A stretch of DNA of 64,000 nucleotides. Origin: Cyclospora cayetanensis (Eukaryota; Apicomplexa; Conoidasida; Eucoccidiorida; Eimeriidae). A program made the translations under genes and the position numbers. The notes beneath the pieces were generated by a model. It made no database searches. It was not told the origin of the DNA and worked only from the letters and a program-made list of their open reading frames with translations. Each line of letters begins with the position of its first letter. The stretch's first letter is position 1. Of this stretch, positions 11,801 to 21,945 are shown in pieces. The stretch covers positions 41,659 to 105,658 of the forward strand of contig NW_020312089.1 of assembly GCF_002999335.1 (NCBI RefSeq), in the 5' to 3' direction.

Positions 11801-14800
11801 CTGCTCCCAAGCCCCCAAGGATATTTCCCCAGCCATCAGCCAACAAATCCGTAGGATGGATATCGCATTTCTTTCTATAACACACCGTTGGCTTCCATTC
11901 GCCCCCTATGGCGATAGGGCAAAGGACCCAACACCAGGAACTACCCACACGATAAAACTGAGATCCGCTGGAAGAGGAGCGGACTGCTGCCCAGGTTAAA
12001 TGCAGCCTGCAAAGGCAAGCCATTATCACCTGCGATGCACTTTCTGTTTGCTGCGCTTTTGTTCTGGGAATGCTGCAGTGGCAGCCGCCGAGAACTTGCT
12101 GCAGGAGCAGCTGGACGGCATTGGCGCGAACGCTGCTGATGGGTCTCACAAGACTTCAGCACCTCCCGCAGCTTTCAGCGTAGGGTGGCCATACGCGGGT
12201 GCAAACCTGGTGCTACATCATGCGCGCATCGAGTCCTATGGGCTCTACAGGTGTGAATGAGAGGTTACGAGGCATTAGTTGGTGCTTACGATATTGGTAT
12301 ATACATCGGACGCTTAGCTGATTATTTCATGGGAATGGCCTTTCCGTTGCACGGCGAGGCTTCCCGCTCCAGCACGTCTACTGACTGGCACTCTCAGATT
12401 GAGGCCGTTGGGTTCGGAGCTTTACCATTCAGGATTGCCCGTGCATGGCACTTGCAGTTTGGACGGTTTTCGTGCAGCAACGAAGTTCGTTTTGAACTGA
12501 AAAGACGCGGGTTGGTGCTTCTTGAGGGGAAGAAGAAGGATTCGACACGCGGCAAAAGACCAGGCGAATTGTTCACAACGAACGGCGCCGGTCGGCTTCT
12601 TCAGCAGGCTGTTTGCCACTGTAGCTATTTCGAAGCACTCTCTCTGCAAACAAGTCTTTGTTGAACGGGCAGGCATTGGGCAGATCTCTGGCGAAAGCTG
12701 GTCTCTGGAGTGTGTGTGTGTGTGTACATCTGGCACGTCCTATCCATAGTTAGCCTGTATGACATGCAAAGGTGGTATAAATCCCCAGCTCGACAATGTC
12801 TCTGAAGTTGGTCCCTTTCAAAGGAATGTGTGCTTATGATTCCAGCACAGCGGCTTTAAATCGAGGCCCCGAGTACCGCAAGCCTGCACGCGAATAAGGG
12901 CTGTGTTTGTATACGTCCAGGCAAAACGACAATAATGCAGGCAGTCGTTTGGGCGCTTGCTGGCGATGGCGCAGCGGGAGGCTTCACACCAATTGCAGGG
13001 CGAACCAAGGTGACCTGAAGGTCGTGTGGAATTTCGAGCAGAAAGGCTCGGACTTTCTTTTGCTTCAAGAGAACGATTGCGCTGCCTCCCCCTGGGCAGC
13101 CGCCTCCAAGTGTGATTCTGTATATGTACGCATTCGGCTGCTCAGGTGACCGGTGTCGTGTGCGATGACGTCCCTACTACCCCCAGTCCAAGCGATGCGG
13201 CTTCAGAGTCTCTTTCGCAAGAGGAAGCTGCCGAGGAGCCAGCGCCTAGCCACAAAACTGAAGAGCGATTTGCATCTGTCGAGATAGAGGGTCAGTCTTC
13301 AAGCTGGTCAGGGACTAGATCACCGGGAGTTCTTGTTGTGTGGGTTTATCAAGGCTGTTACCAAGCCATAAGAACAGATTCAGGTGCTTGCTGCGAAAAG
13401 TTCTGTTTTGCTGCTGCCAATAACAAACAAGTCCCGATGTATTCTTCATATTGCCTTCGCCTTCCTGATAACATCTTCATGCGGATTGATCCTTTCAGGT
13501 GACTTAAATGGGGAGTCCTTTATACTGAGACGAAAACGGTGGCGCTCGGGGCGCTCCGAGCTGTCTCTGCGTATCGGTGGCAGAGACGCAACTGGCCAAA
13601 GTGTTGTAGACACGCAGCGCGAGGTAAGCCTCTGCAGCTTCAGTGCCGCCAGAGAGCCCTTAGCAGTAGGTGCAAGAACAGCGAAAAATTGGTTCTTACG
13701 CAGATGCTCCGAAGGTCCCGGCTCTGAATGCGAATGCAGCTGGAGGCCCTCTTCGGGGGCAGGCTAAAGGCTTGGAGTCAATTTCTCTACCTCGCGTCAC
13801 AAGGCGCTGATGGACTTCTGCGCACCTCAGAAGCCACGTTCTCGGTGGGTTTGGCGTTGCCCTTGCACGTTCTGTCTCATGCGTTAAGGCTTCTCTGACA
13901 CCCTTAGCATCTATACTGTGCCCTCCAAACTCTAGAAGGCGTCCTGTGGGCCGGCATAGAACCTGTGGGAGCAACAAGGATTGAAGCATACCTGGCTGGT
14001 GTGAAGAGTAGGCTTCCACTGAGTTTTGCGGATGCAGGGCTGACGCCTTGCACATAACTTGTCACGCTGAATGTAGTGCGATGCAGACCCTTTTAGCGAG
14101 CTGTGTGACTTGGTCTCTCCAGATGCTAATGACACTGCTTGTGCCGCTCGATATTTGGACGCGAGCGACAGCTGCCGCGCGTTTGAAGCAGAGGGCCCTC
14201 TGCAAGGCAGCTGAGGCACTGGATCTTGTGGCTGCAGTCAGGTAAGCAACTGTCGTCCCTTAAGATGAACCCTGAGAGATAATACATACAAACGCACTGT
14301 GATGCCCCCTGTCTCTTTGCTTGGTTTGCTCAGAGAAAGAGATCTGCAGCGGCTAGTGCGCAAAAACTTGCATGGGTTGCCAGCTTTTCCAGGGAAATCA
14401 GCAGCACTTACGAATGCGTGTCTATCTGAGGTCCCAGCTGGCGACTGCAGTGAGAAGACCTTCCCTGCTCCCCCAAATGACATCGATGAGGTTTCAGATG
14501 CCGCCAGTTCTCAATGGCTTGAGAAGACATCATACGGGGACTCCACAGAGACACAATTTAGGGAGGCGCGGAGGCTGCAGAGGCTAATCACGCTCTTGCG
14601 CTCGCGATCAGCCTTTTACAGGTATGTACCGGGCATTTAGGGCCCCCCAAATCGAATACGCTAGTAGTGTCTTGCAGTGAACGCAACTATTTGGTTCAAC
14701 TATTTCCGACTTCGAGCGTGGTATCTATCAGGTCTCAACAAGCCACATTGGAAGCGGCCGAAGAGCTTTTGGGGCCTCAAGGAATTCAGCGACATCTACT

Positions 14801-15884
14801 TGCGTGAGCTGCCCGTGGCTCCAGGACCTATGCGTATACGTTCAGCGAGCAGAAAGTCACGCATTGAATGCTTCTGAGGATGCGCGAATGCGAGAGCAAC
14901 CCTCCTAAGCTGCCAAAGCCTAACCGCGTCCCCCCACAAAAAGCACCAGGCCGGTCCTCGCTAGGGTTGCCTGCTTCAGATGCAAGTGCAGTCCCACCCG
15001 CTCGCTTGCTCCAGTTTGTTTAAAAAGACGCAATTATCAAGAGACTGTGAGAGCTTTGATTATGCGCAGGGCCGCGCTACGCCAGCTTGAGGAACAGACA
15101 AACATCTACCTGGAAGAGGCCAGCGGCGGACTCCTACGGCTCGATTTTGCGGCATCCAAAACGGCTCGCCTATCGAAGGTACTCAGTATACGCGGATCTG
15201 ACGGCGCCTTCAGGCAAGCAAGCACGGTATTGCCACTGAGGTGCCGGTGCCCACTTAAGTCACAAAAATCCCAGCGTCTGGCTGCGCACCAAACGCTGAA
15301 AGACTTGCGTTCTGCGGCTCAGAGAAAGGACCATCCAGCAAGCCTCTAGTGGGCAACGCCAGCTACTTGGGTTGTGCCTATTCCTAGCGTTTGTTGTTAC
15401 AATCAAGCGACGCTCTGGCCTGCGTTGTAATGTTTTGCTTCTCGACGAGCCGTTCTTGTCTCTCGACCCAATAAACACGTAGGCTCTCATCTTTCGCACC
15501 TCAAGGACGCCGGTCTGTGTACGCATTGGTGCAAGCACGGGGCATGTGCTTAAATCGTAGAACGATTACGATCGTGCGTACACCCTTAATGTGATGCGCT
15601 TTACACCTTGCCTGATGTGGGCGCCGCAGGCAGCGCATGCTGAAGCTGCTTAGAAGCCTTGTTAATGAGCCAAGGAGCTCCCAGCTAGCCGAGTTTGAGA
15701 GTTTATTTCTCGCTCAACACGTAAGCTGATGGACCCCCGAGCCGACGCACTATATACTGTTTGGTAGCTGATGAAGTGGGCTTTCCCACGCATGTCTACA
15801 TAGGACCCAACAAATGCAAGGCTCTTCAAAAGCCACCATGGTAGTGCCGTTGCCGTTGGATCGCAGGCGTACAGCCTAAGCTAG
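8801..15884 (+). CDS. Fused SbcD/Mre11-like phosphoesterase and SbcC/Rad50-like ATPase, apicoplast-type leader
   Basis: Seventeen exons fit in phase: 8801-9607, 9825-10025, 10494-10691, 10803-11994, 12079-12250, 12478-12590, 12921-13009, 13146-13290, 13499-13623, 13740-13844, 14123-14241, 14334-14621, 14678-14803, 15070-15213, 15323-15478, 15630-15720, 15867-15884 (about 1362 aa). An extra small exon near 10166-10250 is possible. The first 45 residues are a signal peptide (hydrophobic LGLFLAALLVYC, then ATASA) followed by a Ser/Lys-rich transit-like stretch. Phosphoesterase motifs: GDLHVSD (about residue 165), GDFWHSR (about 241), PGNHDQ, GHLSIRGA, SGHIHTAQ. ATPase: RIESYGLYSNEVRFEL strand, Walker A NGAGKTT (split between exons 6 and 7), Q-loop region SQGADGLL, signature SSGQRQ, Walker B VLLLDEP, D-loop SLD. 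A disordered linker of about 300 residues joins the halves. Expected role: ATP-controlled nuclease on DNA ends, probably in the plastid. Confidence 0.82.
10305..10482. repeat. (TG)n-rich microsatellite inside an intron of the SbcD-SbcC gene
   Basis: The tract mixes TG with ATTGTG and TATG units and lies between exons 2 and 3 (10026-10493). Both flanking exons are phase 0, so the join works without an extra exon here. Confidence 0.85.
15214..15322 (+). other. GC-AG intron between the strand before the signature and the ABC signature exon
   Basis: The 5' site reads TTCAG|GCAAGC and the 3' site CTCAG|AGAAAG. Joining them gives the phase-correct peptide DGAFRERTIQQASSGQRQLL, which continues into Walker B. 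No GT donor nearby gives this join. AG|GCAAG is the usual form of the minor GC-AG class. Confidence 0.65.
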
Positions 15885-17438
15885 AAAATCTCTTCCTTCC
15901 TTAATGGTGTGAAGTGTCAAAAATGGGCATGTGCTGCGTATAGGGTCTGCCCCTCTACAAGAATCGGCACGTTCTCGATGCTGTAGATACTATCGGCATC
16001 CGGGGCAGATCTAAACACCGTGCTATTAGCACTTCAGTCTTTCTGAAGCGCCCGACAACTCAGTAGAGTTAGACGCAAACTATCGCCATGTATTGCATCC
16101 CACAAGTAGACAAGCTGACCTTGTCAGTGGCTGGAATCCTCTACAGACCCCCGCTACCCACCCATTCAACGCTGCGCACTGCTGCGCATCGGGGAAGCGA
16201 AGCAGCCAATACCTTTTGCTCGTGCTAGTAACCCAAAGGCCGTTTTAAGCTTCACGGCAAAGTGGTTGTAGCGTCAGAGCCAGCGATCGTTTGTAAAAAC
16301 ATTCCGCGAATTTCTGCTGCTTCCTCAGCCACTAGCAGCAAATGTAGAGTCGACTCGCCACTGATATCGCTTCCTGAAACGCAAGTAAAATACTTCACGG
16401 ATGCACAGAGAAATTAGCTAGCTATTGCAACGGCTTAAACGAAAGGCATGCGGGCATCAACATCAATCTATCGCTCTACGCGGACGGACTACTCGTCCCT
16501 CGCCTTTGACTCCTGGAACGTCCTCGAGGCCACAATGAGCGTTTCGTGAACTACATCTGCAGGCAACCTTCAGCCTCCAAAGCCAGTACCGTGTGTTGGG
16601 CTGGCTTTGGGGTAGCTTTCTCTACGGCTCTAAAAAACCCCCCGAAATACTGCAAGGCACGACGCACCATGCGGCTGGCCTATGTATGCTGCTGGTGTCT
16701 CGGCCGCGCCAACCACCGAGATCGCTACCCATGCGCCTGGGCGCTGAGAAAGCAGCCAAGTGCTGAATTACACCCACGCAACACGAGTAACACTTGTCTT
16801 CGCGCAAACAATGCAGATGGAACGGCCTCGTCATGAGCAGTACAGCCATCCAATCCAAGCTACAACTGTGAAAAAGGGGGCCAGTGTGCTGCTGCGTTTC
16901 GATTCGCTGCAGCTCCTCACCACAAGGGCTCGGCGGCAGACATCACAGCTGTCGAGTGAAGAAGACCGCCACATATACTTGCCACGTGAATCTGAAAGGC
17001 ACCCACACCGACCGTCCCGAGAGAAAAAGACCCCAATTAGTGTCGCTTGCTTGTCTTGAACGAACCCCATCCCGTATAACGAACTGCTCCCATGAGGCTA
17101 CCCAACACGCAGCTCGTGGTTCCATTTTCTTCAAGCAAACCGAACGTAAGTCGCGTAAATGAGGCTCCCGAAGAATATAATCTGTTTCGCTCACTTCTTG
17201 AGGATCCGTCAGTCGATTGGCCTCCCGCAGCCATGCGCATTCCTCCTGCGAGGCGCAAAAGAACGACTCCTGTGGACCTCAGCCGATACAGTCATACGCC
17301 ACTCTCATGTGCGCCATGTATGTCTACATGCCCTCTCCGTCACTAGCGCCGAACTACAAGATGCGCGGAGCAGCCGGGAACCCTCAAGGGGTCCCTCTCA
17401 CTCCCCTCCCCTCCCCTCCCCTTCCCACGCCTCCTGCA
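15885..17438. other. Convergent intergenic region
   Basis: It lies between the ends of the SbcD-SbcC gene (+) and the possible RAP gene (-). A minus-strand frame at 16943-17194 contains a PHLRDLRSVCL / WVASWEQF stretch that could be a last exon of the minus gene, but I could not fix its borders. Nothing else is recognised. Confidence 0.4.
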
Positions 17439-20400
17439 CTAAAACGATGCATCCCGGTAGAATAACCCTAAACCGTCCACACGCACCGCCAGGCGAACGC
17501 CTCTATTGAGCCTTACCACGCTCGCTGGCAGATCCATTGCAACACATCCTAGATACTCGGAAACAGCGGAAACCAAGGCCTCTGCAGGCGGCAACTCCCT
17601 GAAGGGAGGAGGAGCCGCTAGTTGCAAGGCTTCCTCAGTGAGATCTTCATGCTCTAAGGCAGCCGGTGTCGCCTTATCCCGTTGCTGCATCTTTCGCGCC
17701 CGCCCCTGCCTTTGTCTTTCATGCAGCAGTTGAAGCGCTCGAAGGTAATCTGAGCGAAGCGGCGGCATTTGACGAGAGGCACCGAGGGAACCCCCCGATT
17801 CGCTGCTGCTGCTTCGCCTTGAGCTCACGCTGGCGCTATCGGCTTTTGCTGCCCTTTGGCTAGCCCGCAAGGACCTGGCTCTGCACTCTGCTCTTCTGTG
17901 CATTCTTTTTCGGACCACGATTTTTGCTACACCTTCTTCGCTTTGGTGCGGTGCAGGGGGTTTTGAGGTCGCAGCAGCAGCAGCAGCAGCAAACAACTCC
18001 CCCCAGTCCGGCAGTAGGAGGCGGCGCGGCATGTGAGACACGGGAAGGTCAGGAGTCAATAGGAACTCCTCCTCCCGTCCTGCTGTCTCTGCAGCAGCAG
18101 CAGCAGCAGTAGCCGCCGCTTCGGCAGCAGCCTCAGCCGCCTCCTGAGTCATAGTCGTAACGCCTCCACGGTACGCCGACAAGCGGCACTGCAGGTGAAC
18201 GAGGTGACACGTCGCATTGAGGCTTCCTCCTTCCCGGAGAAGCGTCTGCACTTGCTGCGCAATCTTACGCCGAGCCTCCAAGTTTCCCGCCTCACTTTGG
18301 GGAGCTGCTGCACACGCACCATTATCGCGGACTGCCGCAACTTTCCTAGGGCCTAAGGCAAAGCTCGACGAAACGAGCTCGGGAGGCGCACGTACAGTGG
18401 AGGCAGTGCTAAGGGCACAAAACGAGAGCTGGCTGGTATTGGGTAGCGGCGGAAGGCGCGTGGCAGTCATGTCTGAAAGGGAATATCCCGCTGCCAGCAT
18501 GCTTCGGCTTACGAGCTGCGGCGATAAGCAGGTCCAGAGGCTGAAGCGATCCCAGGCTGCGTTGCAGCTGCTCGTACAAGCGCGACGGCGGGAGGCAGCA
18601 AGGGGTGCGACTACTTATTGTCCACGGAAGCTGCTGAGACTCACGGCTTAAGGTGCGCTGTCTTGGTGGCCTCTGATGGCGAAGAACAGCAGGCTGCTGC
18701 ACGTCCACCTTGAGGTAACGAGCCCCCGGGGGCAGCGCTGCGAGGACCACCATCGAAATTGGGAAGCATTATGCGAAGCCGCGTGCAGCCGCAAGCTTCC
18801 CGCGGCACAGCGTAGCACAGCCTCCTCCGGGCATGGGAGGCTACACTGCGGAGGAGCAGCAGCAGCAGAGGAAGGCCCTCAAGAAAGCGGCACGGCTCAA
18901 AGCCTTACCTTTCCGCGTGAAGTGGGGAGGCCGCATCCACGTGTCGAGCTCGAGCACCTGCGCGGTGAAGCGGTCCAGCTAAAAACCCACAGTGCCGCAA
19001 ACACCAAGAGAGGCGAGAATTAGAGGCACCTGAAAAGGATCTGAAAGGGCGCCTCCACACCCTGCCGATCAAAACGCGTCCACTCCCCCTCAAAGGCTCG
19101 CAAAGGCAGCTCGAAAGGCGTGGGTGCCGTAGCACAGGATACACGGATGCCGCACACCTGCTCCCGATGAGGGAGGAGGCCACCAGCAGAGGCAAGTGAC
19201 GGCAAACCCTAGGAAAAACGAGGGGTCTCCATCCGCGCTGTCTACCTCCCGCAAGGGCATAGAAGGACACGATAAAAGACACACACAAATCGCACTCGGT
19301 GAAGCAGAGGCTGTGTGGCGGAAGCGCACAAGGGCTCTGGCCCCTCCTCAAAAAACAGTTACTACGGCCCGAGAGACGTAGAGCTTTGCGTGAGTACCCG
19401 TGTACATGCGTTTGTGTGTATATGTATGTGTATGTGTGTCTCCATATCTGAGTGTAGGTGTGTTCAAAGATGCATGTGTGTGCGTGTGTAAATGCGTGTT
19501 TTCTTACAGGTGTGCATGTGTATGCAGGCATGTGTTTGTAAACATGTATGTATATATATATATATACTCATGCACGTTCATATGCATAATTTAGGGTATT
19601 GTAAGAGACTCCATACCTTGAGAATCATCACCCCATCATTCTGCAAGGCTACCGAATTCCCATCGCCTCCGCTATCTCCCATCACCGGACAGACACTGTG
19701 AGGTTTGTCTGCCAGCGATAACCCGGATGGTGGTACTGTTGCTCCCCCAGCGCATGGTGCTGAGCCGCCAGGGCCCCTCCAAGAGAGAGCAGAACCCTGC
19801 AGCTGCTTGAGCAACAGCTGCTGCAGTGGCAGATGAAGGAAGGCGTCGAGACGAACGCTTCTTAGGCAAAGAGAGCAGTTGTTCTTTGCCACCTGCAGAA
19901 AGCTACACAGGGGTCTCAAAGCCTGCACCTCCAGCCGTCACCCCCAGCTGTGCTTAGGTACTCTGCGGCTAAAATTACTCAGCACAGAAAGATTTATGTG
20001 CTGCCTTACAATAGAAATGATCTCTTCCAACGCCGAAGATGCAGCTTTATTAGGAGGGTCTTTAGAGCCATCCGAAGCCACAACGAACACCTGCACGCAC
20101 GCGAAAGGCACAAAATACCCGTTTTGCAGTTTTAAAAACGTTTTAGGACCACACAGCTCGCTAATGTGTGTTTGTTTCTGCAAGCCTTGTGTGTGCTGTG
20201 TTTTGTGTGTGCTGTATTTTATGTGTCGATGCAAATTTGGGGGAAAAACCAGCTTTAGAAGCCGTGTTCTCAAGCTATGTGCTACGGCCTGCACCCTAGG
20301 GGCCCTCGCTGGCTGCTTGCCGCCTGTGTGTCACGAACGAATGCGACTTGGTGCGGAAAGAGTCTTTTTAGGGGGCATTTCCATCAGCCTTCGCTGCTTC

Positions 20401-20950
20401 TAATCGCTGGTGGGGTCACTCCTGTGGGACGTACTTGCTGGTTAAAGGGATGCCGACTTAGTGCGTGTGCGAAGAGACGCAAGAGGGGGCCTTTGTCTCC
20501 TACGCGCAGGCAGAAGCGCGCCTTGGGAAACGGCGCGGAAGGGGGAGGGCCCGTGCCGTGACTTCTAAACAGCATTGGCTCGTAAATGTCTGTTCCTGTG
20601 AAGGGAGGCGGATGCAAAATGCGTCCTAGGGAGAGGCCTGCAAAAAAGGGCGAGGCGGTAAGCCGTGCTGTGCTTCATCGAGGCCTCATGCCTGGCGAGG
20701 CCGTTATTTGACGTTTGCAAGTAGCGGAGGCAGATGTGCAGAGTGCCGAAGAGGGAGAGCACGGAATCGATCTTCCGGTACGGGTCGACGAGCGCGCAGA
20801 GGTGGAGGAGCATTCAAAATGCTTAGCTTTAGAAATGCAAAGGAGAGGAAAGGCGTCAAAACAGAGAAGGAAGCGGCAGAATCGACAGGGGCCTGCCTGT
20901 GCGCTGAATTCGAGTAATGCCGTTCCGGGAGCGCAGAAGGTCGGCAACAG
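17439..20950 (-). CDS. Unrecognised leucine-rich multi-exon protein, possible RAP-domain protein
   Basis: Limits are approximate. The largest exon-like block is 17439-18500 (353 codons), with alanine runs encoded by GCN tracts. Upstream (higher coordinates) are further coding-like blocks: near 18600-18750 (LPPGARYLKVDVQQP), 19670-19890 (two candidate frames), 19990-20100 (FVVASDGSKDPPNKA), 20420-20510 (GPLLRLFAHALSRHPFNQQ) and 20680-20813 (MLLHLCALVDPYRKIDSVL), each with plausible acceptor or donor sites. The helical leucine pattern and the terminal block GVRLAVRVDGLGLFYRDAS recall the EVDGPxHFYR core of RAP domains, found in organellar RNA-binding proteins that are numerous in apicomplexans. 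The histidine and proline of that core are missing, so this is a guess. An alternative is a lineage-specific protein. Confidence 0.4.
17973..18109. repeat. CAG/GCN trinucleotide tracts encoding alanine runs
   Basis: Two short pure tracts (about 17973-17990 and 18093-18109) read as poly-alanine in the minus-strand coding frame, for example AAAAAAA after WGELF. Homopolymeric residue tracts of this kind are typical of Eimeria-type genomes. Confidence 0.75.
19400..19568. repeat. (TG)n/(TA)n microsatellite
   Basis: A TGTG/TATG-rich tract ends in (TA)7 near 19552-19566. It lies between coding-like blocks of the minus-strand gene, probably in an intron. Confidence 0.75.
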
Positions 20951-21055
20951 GAGGACTTCTTTGCGTTCGGAAATAAAGCAGAAATCGTCTGTCAGCCTAG
21001 CTTAGTGAAATTCTCAAAAAAAAGGCGCCGTGCCTCCCCGCGAACGGGGAGCGAG

Positions 21056-21097
21056 CGGGGGGGCCCCCCGCCACCTCCGAGTTTAGGGGGCCCCCGT
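21056..21097. repeat. GC-rich palindromic element, copy 1
   Basis: Runs of G followed by runs of C (GGGGGGGCCCCCCG, then GGGGGCCCCCG 20 bases on) can fold into hairpins. Similar blocks occur at 50371-50410 and 61215-61240, all outside the gene models drawn here. Confidence 0.5.
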
Positions 21098-21654
21098 CCC
21101 CAGGAAGAGGCCCTGACCGGGAAGCCGCTCACACTGCTGGAATATGAGCCATAGTTCCTGAAGACTAAGACGCAATGGTGTAACGGGCGGAAAAAGGCAT
21201 CTGATGGTGACGAGAACCTCTCCTGTACTTGCGCTGCCGCACATGCAGCGCACGCGGGGACAAGGCGAGCTGCGCGGGTTGCTAGCTTTCTCGGAAAGAG
21301 ACCCTCTTTCGGGTAGCCAAGAATCATTCGGGGTAGCCGCTGTTCACTGGTGTCGGACTCGCCAATAAGCTTCTTTGCGGGCAGGCTTGACGAAGTGTCG
21401 CCCCCATCAGAGGCCCTCACAGACCTTTTCCCAGGAACCATTCTAGCCCTCCAAGAGGCCAAGGTAGAGCGCCTTGCTCATACGTTTGAGCGCCCTTTGA
21501 GCAAGAAAGGGGGCTTGCTGCCACGGACTGCAGACGCGCAGGAGTTTCTTCTTTTGCGCATACACGGCCCTTGTTGGTGGTGGCATGCATCCTCCCGTGG
21601 AAGGCTTGGGAGTTGGCGACAACACGAGAGGAGTAGACGGCTCTGTTCTTGCAT

Positions 21655-21790
21655 GAGTGTATGTATGTGTATGTGTATGTGTGTGTATGTGTATGTGTAC
21701 ATGTGTGTATGTGTATGTGTACATGTGTGTATGTGTATGTATGTATGTGTGTATGCGTATGTATGTGTGTGTATGTGTATGTGTGTGTCA
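21655..21790. repeat. (TGTATG)n microsatellite
   Basis: Tandem TGTATG/TGTG units in the 5' flank of the ABC1-kinase gene, between it and the divergent minus-strand gene. Confidence 0.85.
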
Positions 21791-21945
21791 GCGTAATTTG
21801 TAAGTAAGCTATGCACTATCCAGGCTCCCACGAGGGGCGGCCCTGATGCAGGATTGTGTGGTTCGGGTTTTTGCGGCGGTAAGAGACTCCTCCTGCACGT
21901 GCCGGCTCTTTGCTGAGGGGCCTTATTAGACGAAATGCTGGCAGG

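Noticed and set aside
17459..17475. CCCTAAA-like telomere repeat unit
   Set aside because: Only one unit is present, with no tandem array, so it is not a telomere.
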